Origin: Bryum argenteum
Lineage: Eukaryota; Streptophyta; Bryopsida; Bryales; Bryaceae
Assembly (NCBI GenBank): GCA_037043015.1
Contig: CM073329.1
Location: forward strand, 14,834,648-14,898,647
Reading direction: 5' to 3'
Length of the DNA: 64,000 nucleotides
The notes below the pieces were generated by a model, which saw only the letters and a list, made by a program, of their open reading frames with translations, was not told the DNA's origin and made no database searches. Made by a program: the position numbers and the translations under genes. Shown here piece by piece: positions 13,263 through 25,722 of the stretch (positions within the stretch are counted from its first letter, which is position 1; each line of letters starts with the position of its first letter).

Positions 13263-15260
13263 TGTGAAGGTCTGGAAGAATTACTCCAGATTCGTTTCAA
13301 GGTTGGCGTGAGTAGGGTGTTTGTTCAACTGATCTTTGAATGTATGCCCAAAGGTTATAATACCAATGGTGAGACTACTAAGTAAACACTACGCTAGTTT
13401 TTAGCTAGCTATTAGTGTTTAATAGATAATTGTCATGTTATCACTCCAAATGACCATATGGTATTTACACAATGAGGTCCAAAAATCCCACACGATTTGT
13501 TAGGTGGACTAAGGTGATGAGCACCACACTCTTATGAACCATGGTACCCACAACTGTCTTAGGCCATGAGCCCCATTCACCAAGTAAAAGCATGTGCTGC
13601 TTATATGAAGGTTAGATATTGATTAGGATAAGCGGAGTATCAAAGTTGTGTTTCATCTATGTGTATTGTGATTATCAACAAGAAACAAGAAAGTAGATGA
13701 TTTCTCTTTACTTATGTTTACTAAGCCCCTCTGTATTTATTAACTTTCTACTTCTTTGATGGTGAACAAGAGAGGATTCAAATTCCTACACAAGGAGAGT
13801 TTTATTATTAAGTATTTTTTGTATCTTGGACTATAAAATACTAAGGCAAGATAAGGGAAGGTGTTACAATTACCTAAGAAGATACATTAAGACATCATTT
13901 GTAAATATGAGTTTTTCCTTATACGATTATTTAGGTCTCTTTGAAGTCTAAACTTACGACAAATAACTCATTGAAGAGCTAAGCAATCTTTTGATTGTTA
14001 AAAGCCAATTAAGCAATTTAGTATCTGTAAAATAGTGTCATAATAGTTAAACATTTTTGAACGTTTTTCTCGCAAAAATTTCTTGATGTTATTATTATGT
14101 CCTCAAAATGCAATTGAAGTTTTTTAAAAAAATTAGAGAAAATTTGTCCATGATGCTTTTTACATATTGTGCTCTTGACTTAAGGTTTTGCATGTCCTCT
14201 ATAAGTGGTAGCTTTACATTGGCAAGAGTTTTGCAACATCTTTGCTTATTGAAGGTTCTCCTACCATTGAATTGAACCTACATAGTAGAAAATTACATAG
14301 TAAATAAGATTATACTATACAATCCAATATGTAACACTTTTACACTTATAAAATAGAAGGAAGATACTTTGCTCATGTACCTAATTTGGTTTTCAATTTA
14401 GTTTTAATGAAACTAATGAGCAAAATAAATGAGAATTCCAAAGCGAACCATACTCAAATGAGACTTTGACTCGTGATTACTTTGCATACAATATCCACAT
14501 CATACAGTCTTTGTTCCATAAACACCCTCTTGCACTTCCCTATAAAAAGTTTCAAAAAACCTAATCATAAGAAATAAATGCATAAGCAAAAATCACCATT
14601 TTAGGCGCTCTTACCTTATTAGTGCAAAATAAATGCATGAACAAATTTCACCATTTTAGGTGTCTACACCTTAGGGCCGCTTTACACAAGGGACCAAGCT
14701 ATTCGTGGGGCAAATTCATGGCCAAATCCTCTCTTGTAATTGGTCCATTTTTTGAAATTGGCCCAAGGGGCTTTATAGAGGGAGTCAAGGCCAATTATCT
14801 GAAATTATATCATAATGGTGGGGGATAAGTTATGACACGGCTCGGTTCCAAAAGAATGGAAGGCCAATTCATGACCTAGAGGCCGTTGCTTGATTTGAAT
14901 ACAAAATCATTATTTTACTAAAATATTTTAATGTATACAAATCAGAAGCATGGAATGTAGTTAATAATACAAATTGGCCGCATAGCCTTGTTTTTCCTTC
15001 CACAAATCGGCCCCAAGAGCTTTACACATGGGAGGACTGAGCCAATTGGGCTCAAAATGTGAGTGAATTGGCTTGGCCTTGACTCCTCATTGCGGTGTGA
15101 GCCATTCCGTGTGTCCATTCCAAGTTGTTGGTGGAGCTACACCAGTGGATCGACGTTGAATCGAGTTGCAGCACTGATGCCGCATGATCGGGAGGATGAC
15201 CAAATTGCGGTAGCCTAACTGGGACAATCTCGCAACTCAGATCGGGGCAATTAAGCGGCG
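13263..15260. other. Intergenic with SINE-like and TIR relics
   Basis: A SINE-like stretch at about 13350-13610 resembles 1320-1640. At about 14670-15090, repeated GGCCGCTTTACACAAGGG-like and GGCCCAAGGGGCTTTA-like phrases recall the termini of the element at 47037-48157 and look like a broken relative. The final 200 bases are GC-richer and likely hold the RNase H2C promoter. No coding sequence is supported. Confidence 0.5.
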
Positions 15261-16468
15261 ATGGGGTCTATTCAGGGCTGCGACACCGAAGGATGCATCG
15301 GAGTCATGAAAGTGGGAACGGATTTACAAAGCAAGACAATGCACTTGCTACCATGTGGCACTAATTACTCTGGCCCGGCTCCTGTGCAACATTACTTCAA
15401 GATCAAGGAATGCGGTACGTTGCACGCTTCATAAAAGTTCCTGACTACGTTTTTAGGGTTTCGGGTTTTTCTAGGCCCTGTGTTCCTTTGTCATCGTTAA
15501 GCCTCGGGCATTGAACACATGCCACGGTGATGCAGGTACGAATGAGGACGGCATTGAGATGAAAGAGGCCGCGTTTCGAGGGAGGAGATTGATGGGTTCC
15601 GACCTCTTACTCCCAGATGATTATTGTGGTAATCTCCTATTCTGCACTTTGAATGTCAACTTATCAGCACTTGCTTGTAATCCAACATCACTTTTCGCAA
15701 CCTAGAAAGCGTAATGGCCACATTCAAATGGAAAGCATGTTTCTCTAGCGTTTTGAGGGAGTTTCGGTGTACTAAGGTATGCACGAACATGTTACAACGA
15801 GTAGATGTGGGTCACGTACCGTTTTGATGTGATGTTGCAGAGTACTTAACTGCATCTTGACTGTGAGGTAACCTAGAAGTATTATGTACATTCCATTTGT
15901 CATTTGGTGACACTTTCATTTTCAGTCTGGTGACTTTCTAATCCTCTCTTCAACTTAGATGTCAAAGACAAAATGTTCCCTGCAATGAGAGGACCCATTA
16001 CTTTTGTTACTATTGGTGCTCTGAATACGTTTTGCGGTAACTCTAGGCTTCGTATTGAAGAATCGTACGGAAGGGAAGCCGGAGAATGGGGGGTCTGTTA
16101 AGGAGGAGTCATCAGACAAGAAAAGCTTCGATGTGTGGGAAGCAGAGTCGACGTTTAGGGACTTCACATCCTGGAACCACGATACATTGCCTTCAAAAGC
16201 AGACCATATCCGATCAGTGCTGGAGTGGCTTCCAGTTTCTGCAGCTGTAAGCCTTTCGTTCTCAGCAGCTTCACATGTTCCATGCAACTCAAGTAATGTG
16301 GCAAAATTACATTTGGCAACATTGTGATTAATGTGTATGTCAATCTACTGGCAGCTGCACGAAGAGGTGACAGCAGATGACGTGGAGGCCATAGCTGAGA
16401 AGATGGCAGTACAATCAGGTTCGCACTTACAGTCTGCAACTTTCGCTTTTGTTTTAAGCTGTCGGTGA
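15261..16468 (+). CDS. RNASEH2C: Ribonuclease H2 subunit C (non-catalytic)
   Basis: Four exons (15261-15414, 15536-15628, 16047-16246, 16355-16468) give 186 aa. The N-terminal part has the family signature MHLLPCGTNYSGPAPV (about residues 27-42). A TNEDGIEMKEAAFRGRRLMG strand pair follows, then a variable acidic loop and a C-terminal helix with HIRSVLEWLPVSAALHEEV. In eukaryotes subunits A, B and C form RNase H2, which removes ribonucleotides from DNA and RNA strands of hybrids in the nucleus; C is a structural partner of B. Introns are 121, 418 and 108 bp with GT-AG ends. The last exon is read through a GTTCGC donor-like site to TGA at 16466-16468, so a further small exon is possible. It converges on the minus-strand gene ending at 16705, leaving 236 bp for both 3' UTRs. 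Confidence 0.85.
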
Positions 16469-16704
16469 TTGGAAGCTGCACAGTGTTGGTGGAAATCTGT
16501 TCCTTGATGATGAAAGTCCCGTTCTTATCAGCAGGACCGGTTTCGGGATCGAAGCGGAAGCTGTAGGAGTTCGGTGATATATTAGTAATTCATCTAGATG
16601 CCACTTATCAGGAGGCCAGTCTTAGACTGATCCAAGCTGAAAACTATACAATCATGATTTGTACCTGGTCATATGCTCCGGGCAAAGTTGTATTTTTATC
16701 ACTT

Positions 16705-19700
16705 TTACTGATCTGAATATGAGAGCCAACCCAAACCTGGATTGCTTCTACGAATTGTTTGTATACTCGTTACTTCTTGTCTCCCAAGCATTGTCCCTGC
16801 GACAGTTACTTCGTCAACTCTGCTGCCTCTAGAATGTGCATCCTTGAGACCAGCACTTGATATCTTTGAAATGGTCAACGCGCTAAGTACACCACCTACA
16901 GCTTTCAATACGTTGTGTTTGCTTAATCTAATAGAAGCCTCATGTTTTACTATACTAAGCTCATCCTTTGATTCACCGGATGGTGAACTTTTATCAATCG
17001 GGAGCGTTTCTGACTTTGATCTCAGATGGGACAAAGGTAATTCCGGATCCCCTAAGCATACAGATTCGAGATAATTTCGGTCACTCTCATCGTCATCAAT
17101 GTCTCCTGCCAAGCTTGTAGCAGCTTCTGCACATTGCACTCCAGAGGCTCAGAACCAGTTCTGCACAATCGAGTTTTGTACTTTGACCGGAATGGTTAGT
17201 ACAGCGTTCGGTCGTGCACGGACACAACTGCAACGTCGTAATATCTCGAGGACAATGGTCAGACAAAATTCAAAGCAGGATGTAGCACCGGCATATCTTG
17301 TTAGGTACGAGATACAAAGTACTGTACGATTTGAGAGGCTGACTTGAGCTTACCGCTGCATGACGGTCCATGGCCGTAACTATTTGACGAACTTTCACTC
17401 AACACCAGACTCCTACTTGACGACTGACAGAACGATTCGGCCTGCGGACATGATGAGGACTTCCCACGTCAAAAATGGAAGAGATTAATGAAAGCAAAGA
17501 AGTTGTCAGTACTTTAAATGATGTAATTCTCGGACTCCAAAACTATCATCGTCAAAATCTAAAATGGAATGCCGGATATGATTCTCACGAAAAGTGCTCA
17601 TGACGAGGCAATAAAAATAGCTGTACCTCTGGATTTCTGGATGATGCACTCCTAGAGGATGGTGAGACATCTTCCAAGAACAACGTTGAGCTTTCACCTA
17701 AAAGGAGTGGATCCTTCGCGTCCCCGTACATCCTAAGTCTATTGACTCTGTCGACTTGCCGCTGGAAAGCCATGCCTGCTGCAAAATATGCAGCTGCCAG
17801 TACGTCTGGTCTGGCTGGAACATTCCTATACTGGCCTGCTTGAAACAAGGACAAAGTTCTCAAGTTAGATAAGTTGCGGGTAAGGTAAAGAATATGCTAG
17901 CCACATGCAAACGGCAAGAAAACCTAATGTAGCTGTCAATCACGTCTTCGGTCTTCGGATCGCTTTCTATGAATCAGAAATATCAACACACCAGGTTCAT
18001 ATTTCTCCAAGCTCTGAGCTGCTACATATCTGACCAACTTCGAATTTAGTTCAATGAGGTCACCTTCCATCCCCTTGAGCATTTCAATCTGTTAAACAGA
18101 AGACGGTAGTGTAAGACTTTAGAGAAAAAATGCACCAAGGTTAAAAAGTGGTGACAGATGTACTCCATCAACAAAAGATAATCACCAAGAATGGCTTAAT
18201 TATCATATTGCCTTACCTCTCTATCGATTTTAGCCAGGCAGTCGTTTGGAGGTGAAACCTGCGAGCATGCCATACCACGGACGAGTTTTAGTGGATGCTT
18301 TTTAGATCAACGCTGTGAAAAGCCAAGGAGTTATGTTACTGCTCCTCCAAGAATACAAGAAAGTAAACACCGATAGTCTGAATTCGCATCACATTTTGAG
18401 ACGCCTTAGTATCGCGCAAGTTCAACATTATCATTGTTATATTCTCCTTTCTCAACTTTCAACTCCTACACCTCAAACAAATGGGAAATCCATGACGGGA
18501 AATACTGCAGAAGAATAATTACCTTTTTAAGAACGCTACCCAGTAGAATTGATGAATCTTCATTGCTTCTTTCTAGATCCGGCAGATCCGGAGGGTACCA
18601 GAAATCATCTAAGGAAGGACTCAACTGACTGCAAAACAAATTGGAAGATATTCAGATTAACCTTATTCCAGTTAGAATCCCGAAGAACAATGAGATGTTT
18701 GACAGAATCAAAGATTACTAAAGCATACATACAGGATAAATATTGAACGTCAATGTGTACTTGAGTGAGCTTCACATTTCGGAGAGTAGATGAATGTTTC
18801 TGTATTCGACTACAAAGAGTTCGCAGGTTCATTAACCAATGTTAGCAACAGAAGTACATGCGAGCTGAACATGCTGATGTACCTAATATCTTCGAAGCGC
18901 ATGAACTCTTGGTTTGACTGAGCATTGTTCAGGTAAGTCGTCAACTTTGTTGACGAGGTACACAAAACTGACATCTGAAAAAATGAGAAAATGTATCACT
19001 TAAATCATAAAGAATCATGCATCTCGATTGCAACTTGCAGTAAAGAGGCTCAGAGGTTACTATGCTTCTGAAGAACTATCCAATCTCAAAATATTCCTTT
19101 AATCACCATGAGGGACTGATAAGTGAAGGCAGACAGATACTTCTTGGATCAATTTGACGTTGACAACTCTTACCTCCAACTTAGTTGTTTGTTGACCATG
19201 AGACGTCCTACTTGAAAACAAAGGATACTCAAGATAGATTTCAGCATCGACGTCCTCAAAGAACTGCAGAAAGTGAGAGCAGAGGAACAATCAGGCTAAG
19301 AGCTACTGTAGCTTCGCGAGCAAGTGCAAAAAATTCTAGCCTTCTGAACAGAATTAGGAGTACATCAGAAGTACTTGTACGAGCATATAGCTTAAGCACT
19401 AATTGACTGCAATGAATCTGGAGATTGAACAGTCAAACAATGCATGGCGTGCTTTACAAGCCGAGTGCAAAACCTTCTATCTAAATTGACACTTCAAGAC
19501 GATTCAAATAGTGGAGCTCACCTCCTTGAGATCCACAGTAATGTGACCAGATAAACCAGCACTCCAGTTCTGCGCATGAAATGAATAAAAAATGAGATCC
19601 AAATGACCTTACTCAACATAAGCAGGATAAATGAAGTGTAGAGTTCGGATTCATTTGAAGTTCACCTGGTCTGAAGCAGGCCCGATAAAATCATCACCAT

Positions 19701-20255
19701 CCCATACACAGGCCAGGAAATATATCAAGAACATTTAGTTACCGAGAACATAACTATGTTCCTTACCATTAAAATGATACAACTTCCATAAACAATTTAC
19801 AAAAACTTCCTATAAAGTGCAAGGAACTCGAACATGCGAATCTACTGAGCTGCAAATTCTGATCTGTTTGTTGAGTATTCGGACTTCAACCAGCCCCGAA
19901 GAGCCCTAAGAAAGAGCACATTGCCCATTCTTAATGCATTGATTGAATTTCAAACGAGAAGGTGTGAACTCCAAATACCTATGTAAACGTGAAGCTTTTC
20001 TGGCCTTCCATATGCAATTTGGCAAGAAAGTTGATGATTGACGGTACAGACGTCGCCAAGTACTTCAAACTCCCCAATATTCTGCTGTTCAGTTCCGTGT
20101 AAAAGAGTGATTTTCAGGAAGTATCTGTTACGAGTATTCGAAGATTCCGCACGGATTGGAAGCTTTATCCCAGTAATTCTTAGGAACTTGATACAAAAGT
20201 CATAAAGCTGGTCTTTATGTGGCGATGATCTTTGTGAACCTTCCATCAATGCCAT
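16705..20255 (-). CDS. Conserved plant-type protein with possible C2-like N-terminal domain, function unknown
   Basis: Twelve exons in one frame: 20255-19979, 19706-19666, 19569-19522, 19263-19174, 18974-18883, 18809-18729, 18628-18523, 18258-18217, 18088-17992, 17838-17627, 17441-17354, 17126-16705. Together they encode 531 aa. Residues 1-180 look like a beta-sandwich (alternating hydrophobic strands, RYFLKITLLHG, GLSGHITVDLKE, DVDAEIYLEYPLFSS), possibly C2-like; this is inference. Next come a WYPPDLPDLERS segment, a short coiled-coil-like stretch (about residues 260-300), and PARPDVLAAAYFAAGMAFQ. A Ser-rich tail ends with a hydrophobic VLKAVGGVLSALTI patch. I do not recognise the family. 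All junctions are GT-AG and keep phase except the acceptor of exon 2, where TG stands in place of AG. The long 5' region (20256-22100) probably holds UTR and promoter. Confidence 0.7.
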
Positions 20256-23200
20256 ACTGACAGGTCATTGTCCTCCTTTGGCTGAAATTTGCAGTACAAC
20301 TTTGAGCTTTTTAAGACTGACAGCACAGTGCCTCCAAACTGCAGCCTTATTCATTGAATAATGTACCTGCCATTTCGAAGTAACGTAATCGACGAATGAG
20401 AAACAAACGACTCAAGGACACTGACAATTAGACAACAATGATGGTGTTCAACACGAAGCGTTAGACATTTTAAAAGCATCCGTCACAGCCCTGGAAAGTT
20501 CGTTAAGTACCTAGTTTATCAGATTGAGTCTACATCCAAGCTCCTCATTTCCACGCTAGAATCATAATGGTGCAAGAATGAATCATTGGAACCACTACAT
20601 CTACGAGTTTGATTGCGATAGAATCAACTGTGAGGTTTCGAGCTGTTTTTCTGGATCACAGCAAGAAGATTCTTACCTCAAGATATATTCTGCCTACTGC
20701 AGACGCAATCACAGTATCCAGAAGATTCTTGTATAAATGCCATCAGTCGACCGCAAGGTTTCGAATTCGGCAGGAGAATAGTTCCAAAATCCCCCCACCA
20801 CAGTCGTGACTTCGCTACTCTGGGAAGAGAAGAACGAACCCTAATACAACTTACACTTTCTACTACTCAAGAAAGAGGTATAAAGCTGAGCTCGTGCGTA
20901 TTCAATTCAACAACAGGTGGCTCAGTCTAACCAAATAAACTCAAAATGTGCTTCTGAGATCGACTACGAGATTCAATTGAAATCTTCTAACGTTGAGAAT
21001 ACAAAGAGCCGTCCAAAAAGTTCAAAAGTCTTAAAATTTCCGTAATCTTCTATCGATTACAAGACCCTCCCGCGTAGTCAGTGCTAACAATTCCGAAGGT
21101 TCTATTGCCATTCCAGACTGGTGCTTTCAAAGCTTATCACAATCTACTTACTACAGACTTCGTGCTAGCCACTTGAAAATCACTAAATTCACTACAAAGT
21201 GCCTTGCAGGCAAAGAATAGTTGAGTCCCACCAGAAAATTCACGCGGCAGTAAACATGAGATTCATGATAAACTACCGTACTAGCAACGTCGACGGCTAA
21301 ATTGTTGAACAGATCAAGCTGGACGTAAGCCAAAACTTACAAGTCACGGCGAATACGAGTGTCGGCAATTACAACTGGAGAAAGCACTCGGAAATTAACA
21401 AAATGGCCAATATATTCCTAGTAAATTGCATTCAACACGCATACTGAAAATTGCAAAGTTCGCAACCTTAAAACACCCTCTTCGACTTGAACAACCAACT
21501 CTACTGCAAGAAAACGACGACTACCTACATGAACATCAAACCTAAGCACTTGATTCAGAAACGCGTCCAGAGGGTGATTTCCTTCCCAGTCGATTCTCCC
21601 CTCCTGAGAACCTTCTAATCTCCAAGAAGAAAATTTCGCCGATATCTCTACAACTAATAGAAAGTGAAATCACTTAAAGCAACAAAAGAGCGAAAAAATC
21701 CACGAAGAATACTTTTCATTCGCACTTCGCATCCACTGAATTGGGTGCTGCGCTTTGAAGCCGCTCCCGAACGCAAATTGGAGCCAAAACGCTCGCCGAA
21801 ACGCGCGTTCCCGAGAGCAAGCACAAATACGCACGCTGCTTGCAAAAAGCTATCGAAATTCCCGCAAAACAGCACGAGAATCGTGCTGAAGCGAAGATAG
21901 TTCGTCGCGTAGAAAGGTCGCGGAGAGGGGAACGGTCATCGAGACGGGTTCCGAAGGGGCTCCCGGCGCCGTACGATTTCGCGCGGCGAATGACGTGGCG
22001 TGAAAAGGACGGCTGGGATCCGTATGGCATATGATTTGAGGATGCTAATGCTAAGCTAAGGCTTGACGACCGGGCTCAGGAGCCCCTCGCCGTTGGATTG
22101 AAATACAGATGAGCGGTCTGGATGTGGAGGGACGGCTGCTGATTGCAGCGTGTCCTATTCGTCGCGGACAGATCTCACGTGGGTGGCTCCGTCTTACCTA
22201 CATTTACTCTTTTGTAGATTTGTATATCGCAAATCTACAATGGGGTGGATGTTGTTCCTTCCTACTACACAGGAGTTGTTGATTAGTTTTTATACACTAA
22301 TTTACATGAACATGTTGTGAGTATCTAATGTCAACCATTCTGTTTATATCCTCTATATTGGTAAAGACGAGGATCATTCAATAATATGTGAACAAATGCT
22401 CATGTGAATGTTTTTGTTGAGTATATAAACTTGTATCATTTTTTAACTCTAACAAAAAACATAACACTAACCAACAACTCTTGTGTATTTGAGCATATAA
22501 TCCTAAAGGTCCAAACATTTTTTGGACCTCCAAACCAAGTGCAATTTTTGACCACCTTGTACAAGTTGAGGTATGATTGAAATTTAATTTAGTTTTTTTG
22601 TATTTTCAATCATAAGAATTTTGAACCTTACTACCAAAACTAATACCAAGTAGAATTTCAACCATTGTATCTTTACCAAGTGTAAGATCGTAACATTCAA
22701 AGTTGACTAAAACGTTCTTTCGGGCTTTGTTTGAAAAACATAGTCTAAATGGTGTCAAGGGAGACTTGATTATTGTTACTCCCAACATCTTGCTCATATT
22801 TTTTCCCATTTAGGTAATCAAGTTGGGAACGCTCAGGCAAAATCTTAGAGACTCATCCCGCTTTTTTGACCTTCATGCAAATTATTTTCTAAAAGACAAT
22901 CCAAAAACAACGATATAGTAAAACATGCAATTCATTATATATTTTGGTTTTTAAAGAAATTGAATAGTAAGTAGGTGCCTTTACAAGTTTATGAGGTTTG
23001 AGAAGAAAAAAATTTGAAAATTTCCAAAATCTCGAATTTTGACAAATTTTGTAAGAAACAAATCGGAAATTACTAAAAACTTTAGAGATTGTTTTTGTAA
23101 TTTTGGAGGCTGCCCTTGTGAAATCGACAAACTTTTTGACTTAGGTCACATTACTACTTGAATAATTATTCAATTATGAAAATATTTCTTGATTTTTTCA

Positions 23201-24720
23201 AGTCTAAATTAAAATTGTCCTATTTAAACTTGAAACCTAAAATTTCTAAATAAAGGATTTAAACTTGGAATTTGGCTTTGCAAGTTTTACCACATATACT
23301 ATATAACACCCAGTAAAATATTAGGCATAATTATTAACCCCTTCATCTAGGCTACTCAAAATTGCAAAAAGCACAATCCGCTTTCTTGGACCTTTAGGGG
23401 TTAAGAAAACATCTTGTGGGATTTTTAAGGATAATACATGTGCAAGGGGCATGCCCATTATAAAATATCATGTATGTTGGTTGTTGTAGGCATTGGTTAA
23501 TTCATTGGCTTCTAAAGCATTGATTGCATTTTTTTCTTTACTTCATCACAAATCAAATGATCAACTTGTTTAGGTTAATTCATGAAGAACTTGTTTCCAA
23601 AGACTTTCCATTTCTTTTGCAAGCACCTACTGGTTTGAGAATTCTTGCGCAATTTCCAAGTGTTGTTTTGAAGTGTTGTCTTGTTCTCGACAGCCAAATG
23701 TTGCAGATAGTTCCTTGGTTTGTTGTTCAAATTTCTTTGGTTACCCACTCTATTTATATTCTATTGTTCTCGGTATTCTAGAATGACGTTTTAGGGCTAA
23801 CCTCTAAAAGCTTAAGGGGATAAGAAGAAAAAACAAAAAAGAAACCAATGAATGGGAGTTATAACATGATGCATTTTCATATATAAAGATTACAACAATA
23901 AGTAATCATAACATCATGAATTTGTAGAGTACCGTAGCTTCTTTAATTGAAGCCTGTTTTCACAAATATTTGTTGAGTTGGATTTCAAAATAAGTTCAGT
24001 CTTTGTGGCAAAAAAACTCTAAATCCATCCATAGCATTCTTACAAAGGCAAGTTAAACTTTGAGTCTGTGAAACATAGGGCAATACTTACAATTGCAAAC
24101 CATCTATTAGAAACAAGATAAATTTTGTCATGTTTCTATTTATCTCAAATTTAAATAGTTGCACTTTCTCACAAAAGCGTAAAGCTTTAATTGGCAGCAA
24201 ATTTCCAAATGACAAAATTAGTTTCTATCATAGTACTATAGAGCACCTATTTTGTTATGATGGAAATATTCAAATCATCAAATCCATGACAATTGAGCTT
24301 CAAGAGTTGAGCCAAATTTACTCTGTAGATACATTTAGCTCGACTCGAGCTAAACTCTAATTTCTCAAAATCAACTCTGTGAATGTTACCATTATAACGA
24401 TATACGTGGTATAGGAACAAATACACTCGGTAACTAGTACGCTTGTTCCAACATATGCACATCAAATGAAACAATTGTGCATATCCAAAAAAATCAACTA
24501 TCAAACACATGGACACTGGCATTGCAGCAACTGAAGTCATTCTTTCACTTCTTAAACAGAGTTTTCTTCACAATTAAACATCTGTCGTTCTGCAATTCCA
24601 GTACGTTCAGCTGTAATAATCAAATGCTGCAAATGATTTTGAAGGAGTTCTAATCACGTAGCTGGTTGTGAAGCTAGTACAGACTTGTTTTATAACCAGG
24701 TAAACCTCCTAACTGATCGA
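20256..24720. other. Upstream region and intergenic spacer
   Basis: 20256-21650 shows no open coding frame; it may contain 5' UTR introns of the minus-strand gene. 21660-22200 is clearly GC-richer (including GGCGCCGTACGATTTCGCGC) and looks like a promoter or 5' exon region; short frames there overlap on both strands and are not called. 22500-23404 is a TTAA-type element. 23405-24720 holds nothing recognised. Confidence 0.45.
22498..23404. mobile_element. TTAA-type element, left end decayed
   Basis: The right end TTGGACCTTTAGGGG then TTAA (23386-23404) is clean. Its 13-bp inverse CCTAAAGGTCCAA occurs at 22502-22514 after ATAAT, which would be a mutated TTAACC terminus. The interior shares AAGATCGTAACATTCAAAGT-like sequence with the element at 49072-49340. 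A second TTAACCCC at 23334 also faces the right end at 71 bp, so the left boundary is not certain. Confidence 0.5.
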
Positions 24721-25722
24721 TCATTTGTCGACGTAGAAAGCATAATTAGCTGTGTAACTTGATAGATAGACGGTCCCCTTGGAAACTCCGGATGTCGAGC
24801 TTGGTGGCAGACCTTTTCGAGTGTTGATACGTTGCACATATTTCACGTCTCCGAAATAGTGCCTGCCATATTAACCACCAATCAACTTGATCTCAATAAA
24901 TATGAGTAGAACCTAACTAACGTGATTAAATCGGTGATAGACTGAAGAAGCAAAAATGGTGATTTTCATTCGAATATGAGCAAAGGAAGAAAAATTACTA
25001 TGTTTTAGGGTATATGTTTTATGGTACAAGTGGGTAGCAGAATGATTTAGACTACTGCAAGGAAAGGAGTTGCGTCGAATTATCGATAGTATCGCTTGGT
25101 GCTCTCAACTCGCAACTGATAAGTGACATGACTGGAATTGGTGAGCTAGAAGTTCCGAAAAACGATTGAATCACTTGAACGTTACTTACGGCTGTCCCTT
25201 TTCCGCCAATTTGAGTAGAATTTGAACCAGTGTGCACAAGCGTTTATACATAGCAAATGGATCAACGGGGAGTACTAGCTAGGATTGAGCCACTTACTTG
25301 TCGCCGCTGTTATTAGTGGTCTCGAGGAGGACCCAAGCGATATTATTCTCATCAACAGTAACATGAGAAACTGCAACGGCGGTCACCAAGCTTTCAGGAA
25401 CGAACGTTTCCCACGACGGCTGGCCACCCAGACCGTCCGGATGCGGCAGATAAAAGTGACGCCCGATCTCTTTCTTCTCGTGGCTATACAACTTCGCCTT
25501 CGCTTTGTAATTCACCCAACTGGTACCGTTGAATCTGTAATACTGGTCCCCAATCCCACTCAACAACAGCTTCAACTTATAGTCCTCTCCTGGAACCTCG
25601 ATTTCATTCGGCACTTGCGGAGTCGTATGGCTATGCCCCCTGACCAATTTCAATTCCCGTGTCGCTATCACACAAACTGCCAGTGACAGGAACAAGATCA
25701 CCCTCACTCCCATTAACCCCAT
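24721..25722 (-). CDS. Secreted DUF3455 family protein, intron-containing paralogue
   Basis: Two exons, 25722-25298 and 24862-24721, joined as AA|G across a GTAAGT donor and GGCAG acceptor, encode 188 aa. An N-terminal signal peptide (GVRVILFLSLAVCVIA) is followed by the DUF3455 pattern: QYYRFNGTSWV, the IGRHFYLPHPDGLGGQPSWE core, IAWVLLE, and after the splice YFGDVKYVQRINTRKGLPPS. DUF3455 proteins are mostly known from bacteria and fungi, where they are predicted extracellular; no activity is firmly established. The gene is divergent in sequence from, and transcribed away from, two near-identical paralogues at 29814 and 33164, which lack its 435-bp intron. Secretion is inferred from the signal peptide. 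The final exon alone falls below usual ORF-size cut-offs but carries conserved family residues. Confidence 0.85.

Noticed and set aside
21664..22034. Several overlapping frames in a GC-rich block
   Set aside because: Frames on both strands with no homology; the block looks like promoter or 5' UTR.
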